DNA of 64,000 bases from Postechiella marina (GTDB taxonomy: Bacteria > Bacteroidota > Bacteroidia > Flavobacteriales > Flavobacteriaceae). Position 1 is the first letter of the stretch. Every line of letters begins with the position of its first letter. The notes beneath the pieces were generated by a model. It did not search any database, was not told the origin of the DNA, and saw only the letters and a program-made list of their open reading frames with translations. The stretch lies in the NCBI RefSeq assembly GCF_039538365.1, contig NZ_BAABCA010000003.1, forward strand, positions 1-64,000. The letters run 5' to 3'. The translations under genes and the position numbers were made by a program. Positions 18,337 through 26,850 of the stretch are shown here, in pieces.

Positions 18337-19419
18337 CTAATCCATATCAAATCTTAAACCAATAGATATATTATTTTGATTTACTACTTGATCTTTAAAT
18401 ATTGGAGACAAATCGTACTTAACGTAAAGCGCTGTATTATCAAAAGCAATATAGCCACTTAAACCATAGACTAAATCTGTTGTATTAAACCCGCGTTTTT
18501 GCTTGTCTTTAACTTTTTCTCCATTTAACTCATATTTTAATTTTTGACGCGATCCTATATTAAATCCACCATATCCACCAACTCCTACTTTAAACTTATT
18601 AGCTGTTGAATACCTAAAATAAGTATCTTTTTCAACCTTCTTAGATGGTCCAAATTCAAAATGAACAGGAAACACTAAGTTGGTTATCGATAATTTAGAT
18701 TTTTTAAGATGCTCTGGAAACTCTTCCAGCACCGTTTGGTTGCCTTGCTTAACAAAATATAGATTCTCTTTAGGCTTTAATCCGTTTATTTGAAACGAAT
18801 AACCATATTTAAACCGTAAAAAATTAGAGTTTTTAAACACTCGAGTTTTCCATGCCCAACCAATTTCGAAAAAACGTGAACCTCCTATTTTATATGGAGA
18901 ATCGTCTAAACTCTCTCCCTCTACTATAGCATTATTTAAGCCAAAAGCCAGCACTAAATCACTAGTAGTACGCTTATCATATTTTTTAGGCTTATTCTTT
19001 CCTGATATTCTAATACCAGCAAAACTACCCTCGTCACCTCCAATAGAAACACCTACCTTATTTGTTTGTTCTTCGTAGTCGATATTATTATAACCTTCTT
19101 CATTACGCATTAGTAATGCAATCTTATTCTCTATAATAGAGGTACGATTCTCAATGTTTAAAGCTCTTTTTTTAGCTACATCCATTTTAATACTATCGGC
19201 AACTCGTTTAGTAAACTCGCCTGCTTGTAACTTTTCGTTAATAGCTTCTACCTCAACTTTTAAAAAATCTCTTTCTTCTTCTTTAATGGTTTCTTTAAGT
19301 TCTTTAAGAAACTCAACCTTTTCCTTATTATTTATTTTAGGAATACTATCCTGCGCCTGGATTAATTGCGTTATTAAAATGAGTGTTAAAAACACTAAAA
19401 ACTTTGTAATTCTTTGCAT
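18337..19419 (-). CDS. Outer-membrane beta-barrel protein linked to an ECF sigma factor
   Basis: The 360-residue protein has a signal peptide (to about residue 22, ending IQAQ) and then a charged region (about 25-115) with strong helical or coiled-coil character, rich in Glu and Lys. The C-terminal part (about 120-360) shows alternating beta-strand patterns and ends in ISIGLRFDMD, as in small outer-membrane barrels. It follows a single-span protein and an ECF sigma gene on the same strand and may be the output or sensor of that system. I do not recognise a specific family. Confidence 0.72.
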   Translation of the reverse strand: MQRITKFLVFLTLILITQLIQAQDSIPKINNKEKVEFLKELKETIKEEERDFLKVEVEAINEKLQAGEFTKRVADSIKMDVAKKRALNIENRTSIIENKIALLMRNEEGYNNIDYEEQTNKVGVSIGGDEGSFAGIRISGKNKPKKYDKRTTSDLVLAFGLNNAIVEGESLDDSPYKIGGSRFFEIGWAWKTRVFKNSNFLRFKYGYSFQINGLKPKENLYFVKQGNQTVLEEFPEHLKKSKLSITNLVFPVHFEFGPSKKVEKDTYFRYSTANKFKVGVGGYGGFNIGSRQKLKYELNGEKVKDKQKRGFNTTDLVYGLSGYIAFDNTALYVKYDLSPIFKDQVVNQNNISIGLRFDMD

Positions 19420-19504
19420 AACTGTTCGTTTTTTTGATTTGATTTGATTTGTTGATGAAATTTATTTTGATGATTATATCTATAATTTATTTAAATATAT
19501 TTTT

Positions 19505-20269
19505 TTAATCATTTCTTTGAGCCACTGCTGTTCTTACCTTATTATAGTTGTTTTTTAAAGCTTCAAAAACTCTATCTCTAAAAGATGCATCTAAATCCTG
19601 CTCTACACTTTCTAAAAGTAATCTAGCATTTACAACACCTGTGGTATCGCTATTAAGTCTATCTAACATTATTTCTCTTTGTGATTTTTCTAACAAATCT
19701 TCAATAAGGTCGTCTGTTATTACAGTTTCGGTTTCGTCTAGAACATTTATTTGCGCTGCAACCTCTTGTATTTTGGCTTCTTCAAAGGTTAAAGCTCTTG
19801 GTATAATTGCCACCTCTTCTTTAGTAGTTTCTTTTTTTAATTGAATTGCAACTTCTTCTTTAATTTCAGCAATAAAGCTTTCAGTTTCTAACTCTTTCTT
19901 AACGCTTTTGTCTGTCTTATTATTCTCTACCCCACGCCTTGTTGCTATTTTCTCTGTAACAGTAATTAATTCTTTTAAAAGAGGCTTCTCTACCTCAATC
20001 TTTTCTGTCTTTATTGTTTTTGTTTGAGGGTTAATAACCACATTACGCATAGACTCTTGCTTTGTATTATCGCTTACAAAGTGTTTAGCAACAAATAAAA
20101 CACCAATAACACTTGCTGCGATGCCTAACCACCAAAAAGCTTTAGTATTTTTAGTATGAGACTCTGCTTCTAACCTAGCAGACAGGTTACTCCAAGAATC
20201 AGATTGAGGTTTAATTCGTCTTTCTTCAAGCTTTTCTTTTATATTTTCTTCAAACTTAATTGGTGCCAT
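19505..20269 (-). CDS. Single-span membrane protein, candidate anti-sigma factor
   Basis: The 254-residue protein has an N-terminal cytoplasmic segment of about 43 residues, one membrane helix (about 45-63, FWWLGIAASVIGVLFVA) and a long charged outer part rich in Glu, Lys and Thr. Its ATG lies inside the 3' end of the ECF sigma gene (14-base overlap), which implies translational coupling. The topology and overlap are those of an anti-sigma factor, although I see no zinc-binding anti-sigma motif, so this role is inference. The barrel-protein gene follows. Confidence 0.7.
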   Translation of the reverse strand: MAPIKFEENIKEKLEERRIKPQSDSWSNLSARLEAESHTKNTKAFWWLGIAASVIGVLFVAKHFVSDNTKQESMRNVVINPQTKTIKTEKIEVEKPLLKELITVTEKIATRRGVENNKTDKSVKKELETESFIAEIKEEVAIQLKKETTKEEVAIIPRALTFEEAKIQEVAAQINVLDETETVITDDLIEDLLEKSQREIMLDRLNSDTTGVVNARLLLESVEQDLDASFRDRVFEALKNNYNKVRTAVAQRND

Positions 20270-20831
20270 AGTTTGTATTATTTAATTTTTTAATATTCTC
20301 TTGAAGCATTTTTCGTGCTTTAAACAATTGAGATTTTGAGGTACCTTCTGATATTTTAAGAATCTCTGATATTTCATGATGCTTATAGCCCTCAATAGCA
20401 TACATAATAAACACCATTTTATAGCCTTCTGGCAAAGCGTCTATAAGCTGCTGAATTTCTGCAACTTCTATATTAGTGGTAATAGTATTTACCTCTTCAG
20501 TGCCTACTCCAACCTCGTCGTCTGTAAACTCAATACTTTTTTTAGACCTTAAAAAAGAAATACTCTCTCTTACCATTATACGCCTAATCCAACCTTCAAA
20601 ACTCCCCTCTTTTTTAAATGTATTTAAATTAGTAAACACTTTAAAAAAACCGTTTAACATAACATCCTCTGCATATTGCAAATCTTTAACATAATACCTA
20701 CAAACACTAAGCATTTTAGGAGCATGTAAATCGTACAAGGCTTGTTGTGCCTCTCGATTATTTTTAATCGCTTTATTAATTAATAAAGATTCGTCTTTAT
20801 GGAGTTGTATAACTTTCAAAAATGATTTCAT
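20256..20831 (-). CDS. ECF RNA polymerase sigma factor
   Basis: The 191-residue protein has sigma region 2 (about 30-95: YDLHAPKMLSVCRYYVKD, AEDVMLNGFFKVFTNL, GWIRRIMVRESISFLR) and region 4 (about 125-180: LPEGYKMVFIMYAIEGYKHHEISEIL and GTSKSQLFKARKMLQ). It belongs to the RpoE-like ECF factors. It overlaps the next gene, a single-span membrane protein, by 14 bases and is followed by a barrel protein, so the three genes form one unit. The target promoters cannot be read from this window. Confidence 0.92.
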   Translation of the reverse strand: MKSFLKVIQLHKDESLLINKAIKNNREAQQALYDLHAPKMLSVCRYYVKDLQYAEDVMLNGFFKVFTNLNTFKKEGSFEGWIRRIMVRESISFLRSKKSIEFTDDEVGVGTEEVNTITTNIEVAEIQQLIDALPEGYKMVFIMYAIEGYKHHEISEILKISEGTSKSQLFKARKMLQENIKKLNNTNYGTN

Positions 20832-21170
20832 TGTTAGCTTCTATATATAAAGACGTGAAAATTATAAAAAGGGTTGCCTGACATTGTAAAAAAAATATTG
20901 TTTTTTTTGAATTAAAAGCTAAACAACTTCTAAATCAATATATTGATGGCAAAATAAGTTTAAATAAAAAGAACAACAACAAATCTTAACCAAGTCGACA
21001 AACCTCGATAAAACCCGACAAAAAACAATTAAGGCTTACTAAATTTAACAAGAAATACTCAAAACTGTTTTTCATAGAATTTCTACCTTGATTCGTCGAA
21101 AAAAAACAGCATTAACCATAATCATACCTACATTTGTAGTAGCTATTATTAATTTCAAACAAATAACACA
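20832..21170. promoter_or_regulatory. Divergent region with a promoter for the PID-CTERM gene
   Basis: This 339-base AT-rich region lies between the leftward ECF sigma gene and the rightward PID-CTERM gene. TACATTTG (21129-21136) fits the TAnnTTTG element and lies 34 bases before the ATG. I see no matching -33 element and no other gene or repeat. Confidence 0.45.
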
Positions 21171-21521
21171 ATGGATTTCAAAAAATTACTTTACAAAACA
21201 GTTAGTGCTTTCGCATTAATTTTTGCGTTGACATTTTCTAATAATGCCAGTGCTACAACTGCTAGCAGTTCAAAATCTTTAAGCGTAACAACAGTAATGC
21301 CTTTAACATGGGGTTATAGCTGGAGTTGGTTATGGAGTGGTTATACAAACAACCACAAAAACAAGTACAAGAACAAGTACAAAAAGAAATGGAAAAAGCA
21401 TAAAAAAAACACACCTAAAACTCCTCCTGCATCTGTACCATTAGATGGAGGTCTTGGAATTCTAGTTGTAGGTGCTGCTGCTTTTGGAGTTAGAAAACTA
21501 CGTGGAAATAAAAATGCTTAA
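21171..21521 (+). CDS. PID-CTERM sorting-domain protein
   Basis: The 116-residue protein has an N-terminal signal peptide (about 1-28, ending NNASA). The mature part has a Trp-rich patch (WGYSWSWLWSGY) and a very basic Lys/Asn/Trp repeat (KNKYKNKYKKKWKKHKK). It ends in a sorting signal: PLDGG, a hydrophobic helix (LGILVVGAAAFGV) and a basic tail (RKLRGNKNA). That three-part end matches the PID-CTERM signal, a PEP-CTERM-like tag thought to be processed by an exosortase-type enzyme in Bacteroidota. No exosortase gene is in this window. The basic tract could bind nucleic acid or anionic polymer; this is a guess. Confidence 0.82.
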   Translation: MDFKKLLYKTVSAFALIFALTFSNNASATTASSSKSLSVTTVMPLTWGYSWSWLWSGYTNNHKNKYKNKYKKKWKKHKKNTPKTPPASVPLDGGLGILVVGAAAFGVRKLRGNKNA

Positions 21522-21544
21522 TAGTAATTAAACATTTAATAAAT

Positions 21545-21580
21545 AAAAAAAGGCTTTTCTTAAAAGAAAAGCCTTTTTTT
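21545..21580. terminator. Bidirectional terminator
   Basis: A 17-bp perfect stem (21545-21561 with 21564-21580) has A and T runs on its two sides. It lies between the rightward PID-CTERM gene and the leftward polyprenyl synthase gene and can end both transcripts. Confidence 0.92.
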
Positions 21581-21601
21581 ATTTACACCACTTACATGGT
21601 A

Positions 21602-22579
21602 TTATTTCTTTCTATCTATTACATAATTTACCATAAGTTTTAGCGAATTTTTATAGACTGATTCTGGGTAGTCGTTAAGAATTTGTATTGCTTCTTCTTG
21701 AAACTCTTTCATTTTAGCAATAGCATAGTCTAAGCCTCCATTTACTTTTACAAAAGCAATAACCTCTTTTACACGTTTAGTGTTTTTATTATGGTTTTTA
21801 ATAGAATTAATTAGCCACTTTTTGTCTTGTTTAGACACATTGTTTAGAACATAAATTAAAGGTAATGTCATTTTTTGTTCCTTAATATCTATACCTGTAG
21901 GTTTTCCTATTTGGGTATCTCCATAATCGAATAAATCGTCTTTTATTTGAAACGCCATACCTATTAGTTCGCCAAATTTACGCATTAACTCTACATGATT
22001 AGATTCTGGCTTTACAGAAGCTGCACCTAAACTACAGCATGCAGCTATTAAAGTTGCTGTTTTTTGACGAATAATTTCGTAATAAATAGCTTCTGTAATA
22101 TCTAATTTACGTGCTTTTTCTATTTGAAGCAATTCGCCTTCGCTCATTTCTCGAACCGCTATAGATATAATTTTAAGTAAATCGAAATCGCCATTATCTA
22201 TAGATAATAACAATCCTTTTGACAATAAAAAATCGCCTATTAAAACAGCTATTTTATTTTTCCAAAGTGCATTTACCGAGAAAAAGCCCCGACGTTGGTT
22301 ACTATCGTCTACAACATCGTCGTGTACTAAAGTAGCGGTATGTATTAATTCTATAACCGAAGCACCTCGATAAGTACGTTCGCTAACTTCGCCATTAGAC
22401 ACCATTTTAGCAACCAAGAAAACAAACATTGGTCGCATTTGTTTCCCTTTACGGTTAACTATATAATGCGTAATTCTATTTAGTAAAGCAACTTTGCTAG
22501 ACATAGAAAGCTGGAACTTTTGTTCGAAAAGATCCATTTCGTATGCTATAGGTTGCTTTATTTGTTCTACTATTTTCAA
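21602..22579 (-). CDS. Polyprenyl diphosphate synthase
   Basis: The 325-residue protein has both aspartate-rich motifs of trans-prenyl synthases: LVHDDVVDDSNQRRG (about 89-103, first Asp-rich motif) and KDDLFDYGD (about 216-224, second motif), along with GKQMRPMFVFL and GDFLLSKGL. It extends isoprenoid chains from isopentenyl diphosphate, most likely making the quinone side chain. Chain length cannot be read with certainty; length and motifs fit the octaprenyl or related all-trans class. A TATATTTG element (22600-22607) precedes it, so it may have its own promoter within the queA-rlmN run. Confidence 0.93.
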   Translation of the reverse strand: MKIVEQIKQPIAYEMDLFEQKFQLSMSSKVALLNRITHYIVNRKGKQMRPMFVFLVAKMVSNGEVSERTYRGASVIELIHTATLVHDDVVDDSNQRRGFFSVNALWKNKIAVLIGDFLLSKGLLLSIDNGDFDLLKIISIAVREMSEGELLQIEKARKLDITEAIYYEIIRQKTATLIAACCSLGAASVKPESNHVELMRKFGELIGMAFQIKDDLFDYGDTQIGKPTGIDIKEQKMTLPLIYVLNNVSKQDKKWLINSIKNHNKNTKRVKEVIAFVKVNGGLDYAIAKMKEFQEEAIQILNDYPESVYKNSLKLMVNYVIDRKK

Positions 22580-22626
22580 ACGTATAATTTAGAGAGGTTC
22601 AAATATAAGTTTTAGAAAACTAATTA

Positions 22627-23667
22627 TTAAGATTTATTTGCTAATTGCCCACATGCTGCATCAATATCTTTACCACGACTACGACGCACAGTTACTGTTA
22701 TATTATTGGCTTCTAGTACTTTTTGATACATATCGATGGCTTCAGATTTTGCTTGCTGAAACTCGCCATCGTCAATTGGGTTATACTCTATTATGTTTAC
22801 TTTACTTGGTGCAAATTTACAAAACTGCACTAGGGCATCTACATCTTTACGCTTGTCGTTTATCCCGTTCCAAACAACATACTCGTATGTAATTCTATTT
22901 CTAGTTTTTTCGTACCAATATACTAACGCTTCTCGTAAATCGGCCAAAGGAAATGTAGCGTTAAATGGCATTATGGTTGTTCTAACCTCATCTATTGCAG
23001 AGTGTAGAGATACAGCTAGCTTAAACTTCACGTTGTCGTCTGCCATTTTTTTTATCATTTTTGGCACACCAGAAGTAGATACAACAATGCGCTTTGGAGA
23101 CATGCCCAAACCTTCGTTTGATGTTATTTTGTCTATAGCTTTTATAACATTATTATAATTCATTAGTGGCTCGCCCATACCCATAAATACAATATTGCTT
23201 AATGGTCGGTTGTGGTAAAGTCTACTTTCGTTATCTATAGCTACTACTTGGTCGTAAATTTCGTCTGGATTTAAATTACGCATACGTTTTAAGCGTGCTG
23301 TTGCGCAAAATTTACAGTCTAAACTACAGCCTACTTGACTAGATACACAGGCTGTTGTTCTTGTTTTTGTTGGAATTAAAACAGACTCTACTATTAAATT
23401 GTCGTGAAGTCTTACTGCATTTTTTATTGTACCATCGTTGCTGCGTTGCATGGTATCTACTTTTATGTTGTTTATAACATAATTATCTTCTAGCATTTGC
23501 CTTGTATCTTTCGATAAGTTTGTCATATCGTCGAAACTATATGCTGCTTTTTGCCATAACCACTCGTAAACTTGATTACCTCTAAAGGCTTTATCTCCAT
23601 TTTTTACAAAAAATTCTCGTAGTTGCTCTTTTGTTAATGCACGTATGTCTTTTTTCTTAATTTCCAT
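22627..23667 (-). CDS. rlmN: 23S rRNA/tRNA adenine-C2 methyltransferase RlmN
   Basis: The radical-SAM cluster motif CSLDCKFC is present in SQVGCSLDCKFCATARLKRM, and FMGMGEPLMNYNNV follows. The C-terminal TVRRSRGKDIDAACGQL carries the second catalytic cysteine. The enzyme methylates A2503 of 23S rRNA and A37 of some tRNAs. I chose ATG 23667 (346 residues, MEIKKKDIR). The frame is open for 51 more codons upstream, but that stretch resembles no RlmN and runs into repeat copy 2. A TATTTTTG promoter element (23675-23682) lies only 7 bases before this ATG. Confidence 0.96.
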   Translation of the reverse strand: MEIKKKDIRALTKEQLREFFVKNGDKAFRGNQVYEWLWQKAAYSFDDMTNLSKDTRQMLEDNYVINNIKVDTMQRSNDGTIKNAVRLHDNLIVESVLIPTKTRTTACVSSQVGCSLDCKFCATARLKRMRNLNPDEIYDQVVAIDNESRLYHNRPLSNIVFMGMGEPLMNYNNVIKAIDKITSNEGLGMSPKRIVVSTSGVPKMIKKMADDNVKFKLAVSLHSAIDEVRTTIMPFNATFPLADLREALVYWYEKTRNRITYEYVVWNGINDKRKDVDALVQFCKFAPSKVNIIEYNPIDDGEFQQAKSEAIDMYQKVLEANNITVTVRRSRGKDIDAACGQLANKS

Positions 23668-23773
23668 TGGTTTGCAAAAATAGTGAAAGGTTTTTCGATT
23701 TACACTTTTTTGATTTAAGATTTTATGATGCTTACTTAAATTTGATTCTAAACTGTTTTTGGCAAACATACTT

Positions 23774-23870
23774 GCATTAGGGATTGAGGCTTTGTTGAAG
23801 CTCTTTTTGTGTTGTTGCACTTATGCAACACAAAAAAGCGACTGCCGAAAGCCCGACCCTTGGGGAATGC
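23774..23870 (-). repeat. Dispersed repeat family A, copy 2
   Basis: Ends are gcatta (23774-23779) and aatgc (23866-23870), inverted to each other. The core is almost identical to copy 1 over about 85 bases. The outer stem differs from copy 1 by a paired change (GCATT/AATGC here, GCGTTA/TAACGC there). It lies between the queA terminator and the rlmN promoter region. Confidence 0.88.
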
Positions 23871-23871
23871 C

Positions 23872-23903
23872 AAAATAAAAAAGCCTCTATATAAATAGAG
23901 GCT
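23872..23903 (-). terminator. Intrinsic terminator of queA
   Basis: Arms agcctctat (23882-23890) and atagaggct (23895-23903) form a 9-bp stem with a 4-base loop. On the minus strand a T-rich run (TTTTTTATTTTG) follows. It lies 25 bases after the queA stop. Confidence 0.88.
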
Positions 23904-23928
23904 CTTTTAATATATAATTTTACTTTTA

Positions 23929-24978
23929 TTAGATGATTAACATCGCGTCTCCGTAACTATAGAATTTGTATCCTTCTTTTACTGCTTCTTCGTATGCTTT
24001 AAATACAAAATCGTGACCTGCAAAGGCTGATGCCATCATTAAAAGTGTCGATTTTGGCGTATGGAAGTTAGTAATCATACAGTTTGCTATGCTAAACTCG
24101 TATGGAGGGAAAATAAATTTATTAGTCCAACCATCGGCTTCGTTTAACATACCGCTAGACGATACTGCACTTTCTATTGCGCGCATTGCTGTTGTACCTA
24201 CTGCGCAAATACGTTTTTTGTTCTTTTTACCTGTGTTTATAATATCTACTGCTTTGGCATCAATTTTTAGCTCTTCGCTATCCATTTTATGCTTAGATAA
24301 GTCTTCTACTTCTACAGCATTAAATGTACCTAAACCAACGTGTAATGTTACCTCTGCAAAATTAACGCCTTTAATTTCTAAACGTTTTAATAGGTGTCTA
24401 GAAAAATGCATTCCTGCTGTTGGTGCTGCTACTGCACCTTCGTTTTTAGCGAAAATAGTTTGGTAACGGTCTTCGTCTTCTGGTTCTACATCTCTTTTAA
24501 TGTATTTAGGCAATGGTGTTTCGCCTAAATCTGTTAATTTTTGTCTAAATTCTTGGTAAGATCCATCATAAAGAAAACGTAATGTACGCCCTCTTGATGT
24601 TGTATTGTCTATTACTTCTGCTACTAAAGTTTCGTCTTCGCCAAAGTATAGTTTGTTTCCAATTCTTATTTTACGTGCAGGATCTACTAAAACATCCCAA
24701 AGGCGTTGCTCTTCGTTTAACTCTCTTAATAAAAACACCTCGATTCTTGCTCCAGTCTTTTCTTTATTACCGTATAATCTTGCAGGAAATACCTTGGTGT
24801 TATTAAGAATCATTACATCATCTTCATCAAAATAATCAATAAGATCTTTAAATTGCTTATGCTCTATGGTTTGATTTTTTCGATCTAAAACCATTAAACG
24901 AGACTCATCTCTGTTTTCTGATGGGTATTCTGCTAAAAGTTCTTCTGGTAATTCGAATCCAAAATGTGATAATTTCAT
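23929..24978 (-). CDS. queA: tRNA preQ1(34) S-adenosylmethionine ribosyltransferase-isomerase
   Basis: The 349-residue protein starts MKLSHFGFELPEELLAEYP and contains RDESRLMVLDR, DDVMILNNTKVFPARLYG and GAVAAPTAGMHFS, all hallmarks of QueA. It adds the epoxycyclopentane ring in queuosine synthesis, using SAM as a ribosyl donor. Length fits the family. A good promoter (25045-25076) precedes it, and a terminator follows, so it appears to be a single-gene unit. No preQ1 riboswitch was seen upstream. Confidence 0.97.
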   Translation of the reverse strand: MKLSHFGFELPEELLAEYPSENRDESRLMVLDRKNQTIEHKQFKDLIDYFDEDDVMILNNTKVFPARLYGNKEKTGARIEVFLLRELNEEQRLWDVLVDPARKIRIGNKLYFGEDETLVAEVIDNTTSRGRTLRFLYDGSYQEFRQKLTDLGETPLPKYIKRDVEPEDEDRYQTIFAKNEGAVAAPTAGMHFSRHLLKRLEIKGVNFAEVTLHVGLGTFNAVEVEDLSKHKMDSEELKIDAKAVDIINTGKKNKKRICAVGTTAMRAIESAVSSSGMLNEADGWTNKFIFPPYEFSIANCMITNFHTPKSTLLMMASAFAGHDFVFKAYEEAVKEGYKFYSYGDAMLII

Positions 24979-25044
24979 TCAGTATAGTTTAAATATTAAA
25001 TAGGATTAGAGTTTAAGAGTTTCCTCATAAAATCTTCAAGAATG

Positions 25045-25076
25045 CAAATATACAATCTCAAGATAGGCCTTGTCAA
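25045..25076 (-). promoter_or_regulatory. queA promoter
   Basis: On the minus strand TTGACA begins at 25076, and TATATTTG (25052 down to 25045) follows 21 bases after the TTG. The pair fits the Bacteroidota promoter and lies 67 bases before the queA ATG. Confidence 0.65.
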
Positions 25077-25091
25077 GTATTTGAGTGATTA

Positions 25092-26315
25092 TTATTTAGT
25101 TATTTCAAATCCTATAGACTTTAAATCGTCCCAAAAAGTAGGATAAGATTTAGAAACTACGCCTGCTGCCTCTATTATAATATTTGTTTTTAATGCTAAT
25201 GGAGCAAATGCCATAGCCATTCTATGGTCGTTATAGGTTGCTATTGAAACCATATTTTTTATAGCTGTTGATGCCGATAAGTGTAACGATTTCTCTGTAA
25301 TGTTTACAGATCCTCCTAGTTTTTCTATCTCGGTTTTTAAAGCTACTAGCCTGTCTGTTTCCTTTATTTTTAAGGTGTGAAGCCCTATTAAATCGCATGG
25401 CATACCTAATGCAAAACATGTTACTGTTATGGTTTGCGCTATATCTGGTGCATTTTTTAAATCTAACGATAAGGTGTTTTTGTGTGCCTCTACTTTTTTT
25501 AAGGTTATTGTATTATCTTTAAATGTAGAAACCACTCCAAACTGTTTGTAAATATCTACCAACACAGAGTCGCCTTGCAAAGAATTTTCTTTATAAGATG
25601 ATAATGTTATTTGTGTTCCTATGTCGCTAATGGCAGCTATACTAAAGTAATATGATGCCGAAGACCAATCTGACTCTACTGTTAAGTTTGTAGACTTAAG
25701 GGCGTCTACTTTTGGTTTTACAGTGATTACATTTTCTGTAAAAGATGATTCTACACCTATTTGATCTAACAAACTTAAGGTCATATTTATGTATGGCACA
25801 GATGTTATTTCGCCTTCTAGTGTTAATTCTAAACCGTTTTCTAGTTTTGAAGCTATTAAAAGTAATGCCGATATATATTGGCTACTTACATTGGCTTTTA
25901 AAGAAACCTTCTTTTTATTTAATTTTTTACCTACAATTTTTAATGGAGGAAATCCATCGTTTTCTACATACGATATGTCTGCGCCTAAGTCTTGAAGTGC
26001 TTCTACCAATATTTGCATTGGACGCTCTTTCATACGTTTAGAGCCTGTTATAACAACTTCTTTACCTTCTTGCACTGCTAAAAAAGCAGTTAAGAATCGC
26101 ATGGCTGTTCCTGCGTGGTGAATATCTATTACATCTGACGATGAGGCTAATGCTTTTGTCATTAGTTGACTATCGTCTGAGTTAGAAATATTATTTAAAA
26201 CTATACTTGGATATAATGCCTGAAGCAATAATAAACGATTAGATTCACTTTTAGAACCCGTTATTTGAATTGAAGATTGCTTAGCTACTTTTGATTTTTG
26301 AAGTGTAATACTCAT
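25092..26315 (-). CDS. aroA: 3-phosphoshikimate 1-carboxyvinyltransferase (EPSP synthase)
   Basis: I chose ATG 26315 (407 residues, MSITLQKSK); one in-frame ATG lies four codons upstream. Family motifs are ITGSKSESNRLLLLQAL near the N-terminus, HAGTAMRFLTAFLAVQEG (phosphoenolpyruvate-binding region), SSQYISALLLIA, the KETDRLVALKTEIEKLG segment and YNDHRMAMAFAPLAL. It joins shikimate 3-phosphate and phosphoenolpyruvate on the way to chorismate. A TAAATTTG element (26345-26352) overlaps the end of the preceding gene. It feeds the Phe/Tyr operon located about 3 kb further on. Confidence 0.96.
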   Translation of the reverse strand: MSITLQKSKVAKQSSIQITGSKSESNRLLLLQALYPSIVLNNISNSDDSQLMTKALASSSDVIDIHHAGTAMRFLTAFLAVQEGKEVVITGSKRMKERPMQILVEALQDLGADISYVENDGFPPLKIVGKKLNKKKVSLKANVSSQYISALLLIASKLENGLELTLEGEITSVPYINMTLSLLDQIGVESSFTENVITVKPKVDALKSTNLTVESDWSSASYYFSIAAISDIGTQITLSSYKENSLQGDSVLVDIYKQFGVVSTFKDNTITLKKVEAHKNTLSLDLKNAPDIAQTITVTCFALGMPCDLIGLHTLKIKETDRLVALKTEIEKLGGSVNITEKSLHLSASTAIKNMVSIATYNDHRMAMAFAPLALKTNIIIEAAGVVSKSYPTFWDDLKSIGFEITK

Positions 26316-26349
26316 ACTTATGCACATGTCTTTTAAAAGAGTTGCAAAT

Positions 26350-26676
26350 TTACTTTAATTTTTCATTATTATGATGCCTATCGTGGTCTCGTTTTCCTTT
26401 CTTGTACATTCTTTTATCAAAAGCATCTTGTAAATTTACTCCTGTTTGGTTGGCAAGACACAAAACTACGAACATAACATCGGCTAATTCTTCGCCTAGA
26501 TCTTTATTTTTATCGCTTTCTTTTTCGCTTTGCTCGCCATAACGACGTGCTATAATACGAGCTACTTCGCCAACCTCTTCGGTTAGTTGTGCCATATTTG
26601 TAAGTTCGTTAAAATAACGAACACCATGTTCTTTAATCCAATCGTCTACTTCTTTTTGTGCGTTTTGTATATTCAT
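26350..26676 (-). CDS. MazG-like nucleotide pyrophosphohydrolase
   Basis: The 108-residue protein has the metal-binding ExxE-ExxD pattern of the all-alpha NTP pyrophosphatase fold: TEEVGEVARIIARRYGE (about 32-48) and DLGEELADVMFVVLCLANQ (about 60-78). This is a single MazG-type domain, shorter than MazG itself. Such enzymes hydrolyse nucleotide triphosphates to monophosphates, often for house cleaning. The C-terminus is basic and His-rich (KRDHDRHHNNEK). A TATCTTTG element (26692-26699) lies just before its start. aroA starts 34 bases downstream. Confidence 0.88.
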   Translation of the reverse strand: MNIQNAQKEVDDWIKEHGVRYFNELTNMAQLTEEVGEVARIIARRYGEQSEKESDKNKDLGEELADVMFVVLCLANQTGVNLQDAFDKRMYKKGKRDHDRHHNNEKLK

Positions 26677-26850
26677 TTATCGTTTTTACAACAAAGATAC
26701 TAAGTATTTATTTTTTTATTTAAAATAGCTATGCCAACGTAAGTGGATTAAAAAAAAATAGTTAAAACTGGTAACCAAAAGTAAATTGTAAATGGGTATA
26801 AGCTTTTACTAAAAATAGCCCTATTATACCTTATTTAAAAACAGAAGCCA

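Noticed and set aside
22638..23158. Open frames on the plus strand across rlmN
   Set aside because: They are antisense to a well-conserved enzyme and have no signal of their own; the protein strings match nothing that I know.
24979..25091. preQ1 riboswitch upstream of queA
   Set aside because: No compact C-rich pseudoknot sequence is present; only a normal promoter is seen.
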